Assembly: GCA_964479445.1 (NCBI GenBank)
Contig: CAYZMH010000001.1
Span: 62,001 to 126,000, forward strand
Origin: CAYZMH01 sp964479445
GTDB taxonomy: Bacteria; Bacteroidota; Bacteroidia; Bacteroidales; GCA-2748055
DNA: 64,000 nt
Direction of reading: 5' to 3'
Of the stretch, positions 16,573 through 24,654 are shown in pieces. The position numbers and the translations under genes were made by a program. The notes below the pieces were generated by a model. That model was not told the DNA's origin. It made no database searches and saw only the letters and a list, made by a program, of their open reading frames with translations. Numbering within the stretch: position 1 is the first letter of the stretch; every line of letters begins with the position of its first letter.

Positions 16573-17990
16573 TTAGTCGGCGTTTGTTTCCGTGAAAGAT
16601 ATCGTATAATTGCCGTTGGTGGCACCGGGGAAGCCGCCCAGTTTAATAAAGAAACTGACCGATTGGGATCCTGAATTGTTTACATAGTAGTCCAGGGTTT
16701 GCCCATCACCGCCGTCCAATCCGTCCATGTATGCCTGGCTGCTGTCATAGATACCGAAATGCATCTCCGTATCGCTGGACTCCGGATCAATGGTAAATGA
16801 TACCTTTTTTCCGGCATTGAGGGTGACCTTGTAGAATTCGTAATCGCCCCCGTTGTCATTGGCGGCCACTGTTACCACCGCACCGCTGATCGTGCCGGAC
16901 GGATAGGAGGTGATCTCCCGCGCCTGGGCAAAGGTGTCATCCGGTTCGTTATCGTCGTTCATGTGGAGCGATACCACTTTCAGCTGGTAGGGGCAGCTAC
17001 CGTTGATTCCGGTTCCATCCTTGCCGTTTACCAGGAAATAAACGCCATTTGACGATCCGGATTTCATGGGTATTCGCTGACTGAAGTTGGCGCTGCTGCC
17101 GGGATACCAGATCTCATAGTCTCCCAGTTCGGTCTTATCGTTGTCATAGAACCGGAACCGGGGGTTGATATCCGAATTATTGGTGAACTGCACTTCATAG
17201 AGATCCCAGATGTTCTCTGAAGAGGCGTTCTCTATTTTGTAATAATCATCGTCATTGACCAAAAAGGTGCAATCGTGGATCTCATCCAGCGGGAAAAGGG
17301 CTGCTTCATCAATGGTGCCGTTGGGTTCAAATGCATCGGCATCGTTCATGTGGCTTACGGTAAGTACATAATCACACGGGTAGGTCTCAGCGTCTTTTCC
17401 TGTAACTCTCACATAAAACGTGGCGGCATTGGTATGGTAATAGAACGTGGCGTTGGCGCTGTTCCCGGGATACCATATTTCCCCGACCATCTGCCGGTTT
17501 TCATCGTAAACCTCCAGGAGCAGATTTGCCGTGGACAGGTTTTCCACGTGGATGCGGATGTTATCCACCACATCGGTTTCCTGGTTGGTTACCTNNNNNN
17601 NNNNNNNNNNNNNNNNNNNNNNNNNNNNNNNNNNNNNNNNNNNNNNNNNNNNNNNNNNNNNNNNNNNNNNNNNNNNNNNNNNNNNNNNNNNNNNTCGGAT
17701 TGGTTATCTACCTGTATATCATAGGATTCAATAATGCCGACCATCTCCGCAGGAATGGATACAAGGTAATAATCGGCATCCTCCTGGGTGGTCAGGTTAA
17801 CCTGCAGGGTAGTGTCCACCGAAAGCGGCGTAGCCATGTTGAATTCGTTGTTCGGCTCAAATTCATCTTCCAGGATCTGCTCCGCGGGATCGCAGCCTGT
17901 AAAGAAAAGAAGAGTTGTTATCACTGCCAGCACCAGTGCGCGTGCTGACTTAGAAAAAAGAGAATGAAAATGGAATTCAGCTAATTTCAT
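16573..17990 (-). CDS. Lipoprotein with three PPC-like beta domains (interrupted by assembly gap)
   Basis: Starts at 17990 with a lipoprotein signal (LLFFTGC lipobox). Three units begin EPNNEFNMATPL, EPNGTIDEAALF and EPDDTFAQAREI, the pattern of bacterial pre-peptidase C-terminal (PPC) domains, beta-sandwiches attached to secreted proteins. A repeated strand motif EIWYPGNSANATF / EIWYPGSSANFSQ shows internal duplication. A 100-base N gap (17595-17694) falls between units one and two; the two halves are in different frames across it, but 100 N is a placeholder length, so this is not evidence of a frameshift. There is no catalytic domain, so the protein is probably a surface adhesion or binding protein (inference). 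Confidence 0.75.
17595..17694. other. Assembly gap of exactly 100 N
   Basis: Unknown bases inside the PPC-repeat lipoprotein gene. Exactly 100 N is a conventional placeholder. The gene encodes internal repeats, which probably broke the assembly. Confidence 0.98.
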
Positions 17991-18097
17991 GACAAAGGGT
18001 TTTTTTAATGGTTGTTGGGATTAATAATTTCTATCCTAATTTTAAAAGTAAAAAAAAATCAGAGACGATAAAAATAGAGCATCATGAGTACCCTATT

Positions 18098-18113
18098 TGT
18101 GATCTATTTCACA
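18098..18113. promoter_or_regulatory. CRP/FNR-type site TGTGA-N6-TCACA upstream of osmC
   Basis: TGTGA-TCTATT-TCACA matches the CRP consensus in both arms. It lies between the divergent PPC lipoprotein gene (start 17990) and the OsmC gene (start 18198), about 92 bases before the latter. A second site with the same arms lies at 18807-18822. Which CRP/FNR protein binds is unknown. Confidence 0.55.
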
Positions 18114-18197
18114 TTTTCCTGGTATCGCCATTTTTCGTAAACTATTTTAGTACATACGGGTTATAGTGGGTAAACCAATAAGAAAGATTGAACGCGT

Positions 18198-18596
18198 ATG
18201 GAACTTGAGATATTTTTTGAAGAGAAAGGCAAAGTAAATGCACGGCTTGGAAATCGTGTGATACCAACTGATCAACCGGTTTCAGGCGGGGGTGATGATT
18301 CAGCACCGGCCCCTTTTGATCTTTTCCTGGCTTCCATCGGAACCTGTGCGGGAATTTACCTGAAGCGATTCTGTGATCAGCGCAGTATACCCACCGACCA
18401 GGTGCGGATCATACAGCACCACCATTATAACCGGGAGGAGCGGCGAATTGACCGGGTTGAACTGGAAGCGATCCTGCCGGATGATTTTCCCAGGAAATAT
18501 CTAAAAGCCGCGATTCAGTCGATGGATCTCTGCGCGGTTAAAAAACATCTGAATAACCCACCCTCATTCAAAACCTTTACGAATCTTGACGAGTAA
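18198..18596 (+). CDS. OsmC-family peroxiredoxin-like protein
   Basis: A 132-residue OsmC/Ohr-fold protein. The two conserved cysteines are in GTCAGIYLKRF and MDLCAVKKHL. In this family they form the thiol pair that reduces organic hydroperoxides or related electrophiles. The GGGDDSAPAPFDLFLASIG motif leads into the first Cys helix. It is closer to the YhfA/OsmC branch than to Ohr. The gene is monocistronic, with a CRP/FNR-type palindrome about 92 bases upstream, suggesting control by oxygen, redox or nutrient state (inference). Confidence 0.9.
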   Translation: MELEIFFEEKGKVNARLGNRVIPTDQPVSGGGDDSAPAPFDLFLASIGTCAGIYLKRFCDQRSIPTDQVRIIQHHHYNREERRIDRVELEAILPDDFPRKYLKAAIQSMDLCAVKKHLNNPPSFKTFTNLDE

Positions 18597-18927
18597 GATT
18601 TGTTGGTAAAAGGTTACTTCTGACCGATCCAGCCGAGGTGGGTGTGCTTAAAATGATCGGTTTACTTCAGTCTGTATAGGAGTGCAGTTTCTTCCAGTTT
18701 GATCAGTGTGTTCATGTGATTGATTTTTTAGTTGGATGAATATGCAACAAACAACCGGTCTGAATGTTAGTTAAAGCGTTCCAAACAGAGTGACGAATGT
18801 TATTTCTGTGAAATATTTCACATTCCGAGCCCGCCATGCATCACTAAAGTGTGTATTTTTGTAATGAATCTCCTTCCATAAGAGGTCCGTTATCTTATAT
18901 TTTCTAATTAATAAGGCACACGCGGTC
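18597..18927. other. 331-base intergenic region with one regulator palindrome
   Basis: No gene seen. It contains the perfect 16-base palindrome at 18807-18822. No terminator was recognised after osmC. Confidence 0.5.
18807..18822. promoter_or_regulatory. Perfect 16-bp CRP/FNR-type palindrome upstream of DUF4405 operon
   Basis: TGTGAAATATTTCACA reads identically on both strands and fits TGTGA-N6-TCACA exactly. Its centre is about 113 bases before the DUF4405 start. It shares both arms with the site at 18098-18113, about 700 bases upstream. Confidence 0.65.
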
Positions 18928-19719
18928 ATGAAAATAACACTCAAACGGTCCAGGCTCAATATGATCATCGATCTGATGATGTTTCCGTTGCTTACTGCTA
19001 TGGCTGGTATCGGTTTTCTTATAAAATATGTATTGGTTCCGGGTTTTGAACGCAATGCAAGGTATGGTGCCGATGTGGAACTCTTTTTCTGGGGAATGGA
19101 CCGCCATCAGTGGGGAACCATACACCTGGTGATCAGCCTTGCTTTCCTGGTATTGTTGATCCTGCATATTGTCTTTCACTGGAAAATGATCGTAACCATT
19201 ATACGGTGTATGTTCCCGCCAAAAACCTTTAGAAACACACTGGCAGTTGTCTTTGGAGTGGTTTCCATGGGGCTTATAGCTATTCCCCTGTTTGTTGACC
19301 CGGAGATAGAGCCGGTGGTGGCCAATCATCGTTTTCAAAATGCCGAACATGGTTCCGAAAGCGAAATTGTTGATCTGGACCGTGGAAAACAGCTTCATGC
19401 GGATGTCAGGGAAGCAGTTCAAGAAAATGCTGTCGTACCTGTGAAAACTATTGAGGCGGATGAGGAGGGTCATGGAAAGGGAAGGGGAGTGCACCGGGAG
19501 GATCATTTGCGGCATGATACCGAGATCTACGGATTCATGTCCCTGGATGATATTGCAGATCACTATAACCTGGAGGTGTCATTACTGGCAGGGCACCTGG
19601 GGGTACCCCTTTCTGAAACGTCACAGCGGGTAGGCAGACTCAGAAGATGGTACGGTTTTGAAATCAACGACATACGGAACTACGTGATACGGGAGTCCGA
19701 AAAAAAGGGAAATCCATGA
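18928..19719 (+). CDS. DUF4405 membrane protein with C-terminal helical domain
   Basis: Three transmembrane helices at about residues 10-32, 60-85 and 98-118. The pair DRHQWGTIHLVISL and LILHIVFHWKMI carries the conserved Trp and His of DUF4405, a family resembling the cytochrome b561 fold in which His residues could bind haem (inference). Residues 120-195 are charged, with several His. The C-terminus (MSLDDIADHYNLEVSLLAGHLGVP, VGRLRRWYGFEINDIR; split here) is a small helical domain that also ends other redox membrane proteins. Its TGA overlaps the ATG of the radical SAM gene (ATGA), so the two are coupled. An FNR/CRP palindrome precedes it, supporting a redox role. Confidence 0.78.
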   Translation: MKITLKRSRLNMIIDLMMFPLLTAMAGIGFLIKYVLVPGFERNARYGADVELFFWGMDRHQWGTIHLVISLAFLVLLILHIVFHWKMIVTIIRCMFPPKTFRNTLAVVFGVVSMGLIAIPLFVDPEIEPVVANHRFQNAEHGSESEIVDLDRGKQLHADVREAVQENAVVPVKTIEADEEGHGKGRGVHREDHLRHDTEIYGFMSLDDIADHYNLEVSLLAGHLGVPLSETSQRVGRLRRWYGFEINDIRNYVIRESEKKGNP

Positions 19720-20687
19720 GCAATAGGGATACATCGGTATTTGGTCCTGTTCCATCCAGGAGATTGGGCCAGAGCCTGGGCATTAATAACATCCCCCACA
19801 AGCATTGCAGTTATTCCTGCATCTATTGCCAGGTGGGTAAAGCAGTTAAAATGCAGGCTGAACGCGGTGTCTTCCTGGAACCGCAGATCCTGATTGAAGC
19901 GGTTCAGAAACGCCTGGAAGAGGTGGAGGAGGGCCAGTTACCCGATTACCTGACCATTGTTCCGGACGGGGAGCCCACCCTGGATCGCAACCTGGGTAAA
20001 CTGATTGACGGATTGAAAGAAACGGGATACCCGGTGGCTGTGATTACCAACGGATCCCTGCTCCAGTTCCCCGATGTAAGCACGCGCATTGCCAGGGCTG
20101 ATTTCGTTTCGGTGAAAGTGGATACTGCTTCCGAAACGCTGTGGAAACGAGTGAACAGACCTCACAAATCCCTCGATTTTCAGCGTGTTAAAGAGGGAAT
20201 TATTGAGTTTGCTTCGGGTTTCCGTGGCGAATTGGTCACTGAAACCATGCTTGTCAGGAATGAAAACGATAACCCGTCTGAGCTGGAGAGAACAGCAGAC
20301 TTTATACAACAGGTGGAACCCGATATTGCATATATAGCGGTACCCACCCGCCCGCCGGCATTTAAGGATGTACATCAACCTGCCCACCTTTCGCTGGTAC
20401 AGGCCTATGAACTTTTTCGTAAGCGTAAACTGGATACCGAATTATTGACCGGGTACGAGGGGAATGCGTTTGTATCCACTGGTAACCTGGCGGAAGATCT
20501 GTTGCGTATTACAGCGGTTCACCCCATCCGGCAGGATGCAGTGGAAGCCCTTAAAAGGCAGTCTGGTGACCGGAATGAGGTGGTTGAGGAGCTGATTCAG
20601 GAGGAAAAAGTAACGCGTGTCCGTTTTGGACGATACAACTACTATGTAAGAAACTTCACCAAACCCGGCAGGCAAACCGATGAATAG
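19716..20687 (+). CDS. Radical SAM protein (COG0731-like)
   Basis: Starts MSNRDTSVFGPVPSRRLGQS, a signature of a widespread uncharacterised radical SAM group. The cluster motif CSYSCIYCQVG provides CxxxCxxC for the 4Fe-4S/SAM centre. PDGEPTLDRNLG is the GGE-like SAM motif, and VKVDTASETLWKRVNRPH follows. A C-terminal domain (DLLRITAVHPIRQDAVEAL, ending VRFGRYNYYVRNF) looks like a small winged helix. The reaction is unknown. It overlaps the upstream DUF4405 gene by four bases and the downstream UDG gene by eight, so the three form one operon. Confidence 0.85.
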   Translation: MSNRDTSVFGPVPSRRLGQSLGINNIPHKHCSYSCIYCQVGKAVKMQAERGVFLEPQILIEAVQKRLEEVEEGQLPDYLTIVPDGEPTLDRNLGKLIDGLKETGYPVAVITNGSLLQFPDVSTRIARADFVSVKVDTASETLWKRVNRPHKSLDFQRVKEGIIEFASGFRGELVTETMLVRNENDNPSELERTADFIQQVEPDIAYIAVPTRPPAFKDVHQPAHLSLVQAYELFRKRKLDTELLTGYEGNAFVSTGNLAEDLLRITAVHPIRQDAVEALKRQSGDRNEVVEELIQEEKVTRVRFGRYNYYVRNFTKPGRQTDE

Positions 20688-21300
20688 TCCCGGGGATGAC
20701 AGCGGCTCCATGATTGCAAAACTGCGTGACGAAGTAGTTGCCTGCAGGCGTTGCCCCCTGTCGGAAACCCGGCACCGGGTTATATTTGGTGAGGGTAATC
20801 CGCGGGCACCGATTATGGTGATAGGCGAGGGACCGGGAAAGGATGAAGACATCCAGGGACGGCCTTTTATTGGGAAATCCGGTCAGCTCCTGGATAAGAT
20901 CCTGCTGGCCTGCAATTTTACCCGTGAAAAACATGTGTTCATAAGCAATATCGTAAAGTGCCGCCCCCCCGGAAACAGGCCCCCCACCGACCAGGAAGCC
21001 AAGGTCTGCATGCCCTGGCTCTACCAGCAGATCGACCTGGTCAATCCGCATATCCTGGTATTACTGGGGGCTACCTCTCTACGGTATATGCTGGGAAACC
21101 AGTACAGGATCACCCGGGTAAGGGGAACCTGGCTGACCTGGTTTGATAAATTGGTGATGCCGGTCTTTCACCCAGCAGCCCTGCTCCGTAACCCAGCCCT
21201 GAAACGCCCCACGTGGGAGGATTATAAGAAGATATTCCATAAGTACCGGGAAGTTGCCGATCCTGCTCATACCTCCGTGCATATTCCCGTGAATCCCTGA
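20680..21300 (+). CDS. Uracil-DNA glycosylase, family 4 (Fe-S)
   Basis: Removes uracil from DNA in base-excision repair. The four iron-sulfur cysteines are present: ACRRCPL (C-x2-C) and KCRPPGNRPPTDQEAKVC (C-x15-C). The active-site motif reads GEGPGKDED (family 4 usually has GEAPG) with GRPFIGKSGQLLD, and the second motif is HPAALLRNP. It begins inside the end of the radical SAM gene (8-base overlap). The N-terminus is slightly longer than usual (MNSPGDDSGSMIAKLRDEVV); Met11 is an alternative start. Confidence 0.92.
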   Translation: MNSPGDDSGSMIAKLRDEVVACRRCPLSETRHRVIFGEGNPRAPIMVIGEGPGKDEDIQGRPFIGKSGQLLDKILLACNFTREKHVFISNIVKCRPPGNRPPTDQEAKVCMPWLYQQIDLVNPHILVLLGATSLRYMLGNQYRITRVRGTWLTWFDKLVMPVFHPAALLRNPALKRPTWEDYKKIFHKYREVADPAHTSVHIPVNP

Positions 21301-21344
21301 TTATACCAGTAAACAGAGGTTATCCCAATATCCAGGGATATATC

Positions 21345-21371
21345 AAAAAAAAGCCCCGGTAATCCGGGGCT
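21345..21371 (-). terminator. Rho-independent terminator for AhpD-like gene
   Basis: Stem AGCCCCGG (21352-21359) with CCGGGGCT (21364-21371), loop TAAT. The A-run 21345-21352 gives a U-run on the minus strand, so it terminates the minus-strand AhpD-like gene and may also stop read-through from the UDG operon. Confidence 0.85.
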
Positions 21372-21395
21372 CAATATACAGATTCAACATATCAT

Positions 21396-21734
21396 TTATG
21401 CTTCCTGGAACTGCTCCAGGGCTTCCAGGGCCTCGACCCCGTACATCAGGGCAGGTCCACCACCCATGAGAACAGACACCCCGATGGTTTCGGTGATCTC
21501 ATCACGGCTGGCACCCGCCTCCAGGGCATCGTGAATGTGGAATGCAATGCACCCGTCACAACGAACCGATATAGCAATGCCCAGGGCAATAAGCTCCTTG
21601 GTTTTGGGGGTAATCGCGCCATCCGCCACCGCTGCATGGTGCAGATCGGTAAACCCTTTCATGGTGGCCGGAATGTCTTTTCCCAGCTTTGCCATTAACT
21701 CTTTTAACTTAGTATAGTGCTGTGGATAATTCAT
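21396..21734 (-). CDS. Carboxymuconolactone decarboxylase/AhpD-like protein
   Basis: A 112-residue all-helical protein of the CMD/AhpD fold. The redox motif is VRCDGCIAFHIHDALEAGA, a CxxC followed by His, as in alkylhydroperoxidase-type members rather than true decarboxylases. ADGAITPKTKELIALGIAIS precedes it, and VLMGGGPALMYGVEALEAL follows. Members with CxxC act as small thiol peroxidases or adaptors. The gene is monocistronic with a strong terminator. It is close to other redox genes (osmC, DUF4405), though on the other strand. Confidence 0.9.
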   Translation of the reverse strand: MNYPQHYTKLKELMAKLGKDIPATMKGFTDLHHAAVADGAITPKTKELIALGIAISVRCDGCIAFHIHDALEAGASRDEITETIGVSVLMGGGPALMYGVEALEALEQFQEA

Positions 21735-21851
21735 ACGGTACTCCTTTTTGATTTATTATAACATTACTTTTATTATTCTAACCTTTTATTGTTACTGAAA
21801 TAACAATCATATAGGGGGTGTTGTTCAAAAAAACCGTGCCCGGCGAACAAT

Positions 21852-21990
21852 GAGATCGCCGCACAATGAGATNNNNNNNNNNNNNNNNNNNNNNNNNNNN
21901 NNNNNNNNNNNNNNNNNNNNNNNNNNNNNNNNNNNNNNNNNNNNNNNNNNNNNNNNNNNNNNNNNNNNNNNNTGAGATCGTCGCACAGAT
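21852..21990. repeat. 16-bp tandem repeat interrupted by assembly gap
   Basis: Copies of a unit like ATGAGATCGCCGCACA occur on the left (21860-21872 region, first copy complete) and TGAGATCGTCGCACAG on the right (from 21973). The same repeat borders the gap on both sides, so the true array is longer than shown and was not resolved by assembly. Confidence 0.7.
21873..21972. other. Assembly gap of exactly 100 N
   Basis: Placeholder gap lying inside a tandem repeat; the real length is unknown. Confidence 0.98.
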
Positions 21991-22161
21991 AATGTAAATA
22001 CAGCTTCAAGGGATAACAGGACTGTATTACTTTCTGTAGTTGATACTGTGGATTCAGATTCTAAGGCTAGGCGTTTAATGTTTTATACCGGTCCTGTCCG
22101 AGGCAGTACCAGGAAATCAGCATGGAATGCAGGATAATTTTAATGTGGAGTTTTCTGGAGG

Positions 22162-23568
22162 TTATTTTCCGATACAGAAATTCTTAAAGATATTGCCCAG
22201 GATCTCATCGGTGGTGACTTCCCCGGTGATCTCGCCCAGGTAGTGCAGCACTTCGCGGATATCCTGTGCCAGTAGATCTTCCGGCAGCTGGTTATCAATT
22301 CCTTCGATCACCCGTTCAAGACTTTCCGAAGAAGCTTTCAGGGCATGATAATGCCGGGTATTGGAGATGATCACATCCTGCTGTCCGGCCGAGGGCGCAT
22401 GAACCAACCGGGTAAGCAGGGTTGTCAGTTCATCGCTGCCATGATCCTGATCTGCGCTGATGGCCACTATGTGTTCGTTCTCCCCGGCAGGGATGGCAGA
22501 TTTTTTACGCTCAACCGTGTCCGGACCGGCAAGGTCGCTTTTATTGATCACCCCCACCAGTGTTTGATCTTCCTGAAGCTGGCCGCGCAGGGTTTCTACG
22601 GAGCGCACAATAATTTCTTCGGGATCGGTCGCATCCACCAGTAACAGAACAATACTGGCCGAATTGATTTTCTGGTAGGTTCTGCGTATGCCCAGGTTCT
22701 CGATGGTGTCGGCGGTTTCCCGGATACCTGCCGTGTCGATGAACCGGAATACCACCCCTTCGATATTGACTGTGTCCTCGATGGAATCCCGCGTGGTTCC
22801 CTCGATCTCCGATACAATGGCTTTGTCATCCCGCAGCAGGGCATTAAGCAGGGTGGATTTTCCCACGTTGGGTTTTCCCACGATGGCGACCGGAACCCCG
22901 TTTTTAAGCACATTACCCAGGTAGAAGGAATTCATGAGTCGGTCGGTGAGTGATTTTACCTCTTTGACCAGCGACATCAGGGCTTCCCGGTCGGCAAACT
23001 CCACATCTTCCTCGCTGAAATCCAGCTCCAGTTCGATCATGGAGATAAAATGCAGAAGCCGGTCGCGCAGCTCCTTCACCTTTTGGGAAAACCCGCCCCT
23101 CATCTGCCGGATTGCCACATCGTGTGCTGCCTTGGTTTCAGAAGCGATCAGATCGGCCACTGCCTCGGCCTGGGAAAGGTCCATTTTTCCGTTCAGAAAA
23201 GCACGCTGGGTAAACTCTCCCGGCCGCGCCGCCACCGCGCCGTTTTCAAGAAGCAGCTGGATGATCTTTTGCTCGATATAGCGTGATCCGTGGCAGGAGA
23301 TCTCCACCGAATGCTCCCCGGTATAGGAGTGGGGGGCACGAAATACACTCACCAGCACTTCGTCCACCAGTTCATTACCGTCCATAATGGTTCCGAAGTG
23401 GATGGTATTTCCCGGTTGGTCTTCCAGCTTTTTCCCCGCTTTTGCAGGCCGGAAGATCTTCCGGGTAACCGGAAAAGCCTCTTTCCCGCTGACCCGGATG
23501 ATTGCCAGGGCCCCGTTTCCCGGAGTGGCAACGGCACAAATGGTGGTATGGGTCAACCCCTGTTCCAT
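22162..23568 (-). CDS. mnmE: tRNA-5-carboxymethylaminomethyl uridine GTPase MnmE
   Basis: With MnmG it modifies the wobble uridine of tRNAs reading NNA/NNG codons, including tRNA-Lys(UUU). The N-terminal folate-binding domain (TTICAVATPGNGALAIIRVSG) is followed by a helical domain and an inserted G domain: GKPNVGKSTLLNALL (G1), EGTTRDSIED (G2), DTAGIRET (G3) and NKSD (G4). The protein ends FKNFCIGK, the conserved C-terminal CxGK that acts in catalysis. The length of 468 is normal. It lies about 80 bases downstream of the repeat-built ORF that follows the LolA-like gene. Confidence 0.98.
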   Translation of the reverse strand: MEQGLTHTTICAVATPGNGALAIIRVSGKEAFPVTRKIFRPAKAGKKLEDQPGNTIHFGTIMDGNELVDEVLVSVFRAPHSYTGEHSVEISCHGSRYIEQKIIQLLLENGAVAARPGEFTQRAFLNGKMDLSQAEAVADLIASETKAAHDVAIRQMRGGFSQKVKELRDRLLHFISMIELELDFSEEDVEFADREALMSLVKEVKSLTDRLMNSFYLGNVLKNGVPVAIVGKPNVGKSTLLNALLRDDKAIVSEIEGTTRDSIEDTVNIEGVVFRFIDTAGIRETADTIENLGIRRTYQKINSASIVLLLVDATDPEEIIVRSVETLRGQLQEDQTLVGVINKSDLAGPDTVERKKSAIPAGENEHIVAISADQDHGSDELTTLLTRLVHAPSAGQQDVIISNTRHYHALKASSESLERVIEGIDNQLPEDLLAQDIREVLHYLGEITGEVTTDEILGNIFKNFCIGK

Positions 23569-23649
23569 GCTTGCAAAAATAGGGAAACTTTCACGAATCC
23601 GCGTGTATTTAACGCGTGAAACCGCGGATTCATATGGTACTCTCCATTA

Positions 23650-23874
23650 TCAGGGAGCAGCTACCATTTCCAGGAGGTAGATCCCCATTTCCAGGAGGTA
23701 GATCCCCATTTCCATGAGGTACTCCCCATTTCCATGAGGCAGATCCCCATTTCCATGAGGCAGATCCCCATTTCCAGGAGGTACTTCCCCGTGTTCCGGG
23801 AGTTGTCCTCCCGGTTCTCCAGGTGGTTCACCTCCGGCTCCGGTTGGTATCTCCCCCGGATACCCCTGTTTCAT
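23650..23874 (-). CDS. Repeat-built ORF of 74 aa, ATGA-coupled to LolA-like gene
   Basis: The start codon overlaps the stop of the LolA-like gene (ATGA), the usual layout of a coupled gene, and the frame stays open through a minisatellite. The product is Pro/Gly-rich at first (MKQGYPGEIPTGAGGEPPGE), then shows heptad repeats GNGDLPH. After a one-base indel in one DNA unit the repeat reads EMGIYLL. No known family is recognised and there is no signal peptide. It may be a genuine repeat peptide or an accidental frame across a DNA repeat. Retention of an open frame through a 20-base unit argues weakly for chance, since the frame change did not create a stop. Confidence 0.35.
   Translation of the reverse strand: MKQGYPGEIPTGAGGEPPGEPGGQLPEHGEVPPGNGDLPHGNGDLPHGNGEYLMEMGIYLLEMGIYLLEMVAAP
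23666..23856. repeat. 21-bp tandem repeat (minisatellite), six clear units plus degenerate ones
   Basis: Six adjacent units start with ATTTCC and end with CCCC: 23666, 23687, 23708, 23728, 23749 and 23770. All are 21 bases except the third, which is 20. Units alternate CAGGAGG and CATGAGG cores, so variants have spread. Degenerate units of 21, 24 and 21 bases continue to 23856, next to the LolA-like gene. On the plus strand several units contain AGGAGG; on the transcribed minus strand this becomes CCTCC. No spacers exist, so it is not a CRISPR. Confidence 0.9.
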
Positions 23875-24650
23875 TGTTCCAGGTAGCTGACGGTGAAATA
23901 GGCATCCCGGGTATCAACAATATCCACCCGTTCCATCACCATTTCCGACTCCCGCCGGGTGCTATGATTAACGGCTTTCATACGGGTAACCATGTAGCGG
24001 TTCCTCGTGGTATCAAGCAGGTCGATCGCCAGGTTATCGATGGTTTTGAAACAAGTTCCATCTGATGAGAGGAACTCTTTGCGCAGCATCAGGTAATTCT
24101 CTTTGCCGATCCAGAGCAGGGAGGAGGCATAGCCGTATTGCTCTGAAAGGTCATCGTTGACGGGTGTGGCGCGAATAACAAAACAGTCGGTATTTCGGAG
24201 CGAACGGGGGGATTCCATGCGGTAGTGGAAGTCTTCCAATCCGGGAGCGGTCATGTCGGCGTTGGAGAATTCCGAACCCATAAAACTGCGGCTCTTTTCA
24301 CGGCTTACGATCCGCCTGGTTTTGCGCATAGCCGGGAGATAGATCCACTGGTCATCGGTCTTTTCAGGGTAATCAACGATGAGCATCCCGGTGCCTCGAA
24401 TCTCCGGGGGATGGGTAAATTTGATGATTCGTTTCTCGATCTCCCCGGGGTACGATTTGGAGGCCATGGTACTTTCACGGATACGCTGATTGCCCCGGTC
24501 ATCGGTGATGGTAAGAGTAGAGGTTGCTTCAAAGGCGGAAACCTTCATAATATCGCGGCTCTTTTTTACAATCTCTGCAGGTTCCTGCGCATACGATCCA
24601 GCTGTTATGCCTGTTAACAGCAGGATGATCCAGGTCATTTTTGTTTTCAT
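23871..24650 (-). CDS. LolA-like outer membrane lipoprotein-sorting protein
   Basis: A 259-residue periplasmic protein: signal peptide ending GITAGSYAQ, then a LolA/LolB-type open beta-barrel (MKVSAFEATSTLTITDDRGN, KFTHPPEIRGTGMLIVDYPE, DDQWIYLPAMRKTRRI, SEFSNADMTAPGLEDFHY). This matches the group usually encoded beside MMPL/RND transporters rather than the housekeeping LolA. It is the last conserved gene of the barrel, pump, LolA operon, starting 4 bases after the pump gene ends. It may carry a lipid or other hydrophobic cargo from pump to outer membrane (inference). Confidence 0.88.
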   Translation of the reverse strand: MKTKMTWIILLLTGITAGSYAQEPAEIVKKSRDIMKVSAFEATSTLTITDDRGNQRIRESTMASKSYPGEIEKRIIKFTHPPEIRGTGMLIVDYPEKTDDQWIYLPAMRKTRRIVSREKSRSFMGSEFSNADMTAPGLEDFHYRMESPRSLRNTDCFVIRATPVNDDLSEQYGYASSLLWIGKENYLMLRKEFLSSDGTCFKTIDNLAIDLLDTTRNRYMVTRMKAVNHSTRRESEMVMERVDIVDTRDAYFTVSYLEQ

Positions 24651-24654
24651 GATT

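Larger units (their letters stand above)
21735..22161. other. 427-base non-coding region containing gap and tandem repeats
   Basis: No gene was recognised. A short tandem repeat flanks the second 100-N gap (see the repeat feature). The remaining sequence between 21990 and 22161 shows no recognised hairpin or promoter. Confidence 0.5.

Noticed and set aside
17571..17990. Frameshift in the PPC lipoprotein
   Set aside because: The two halves are out of frame only across an exactly 100-N placeholder gap, whose true length is unknown.
23666..23790. CRISPR array
   Set aside because: The 21-bp units are head-to-tail with no unique spacers and no cas genes are present.
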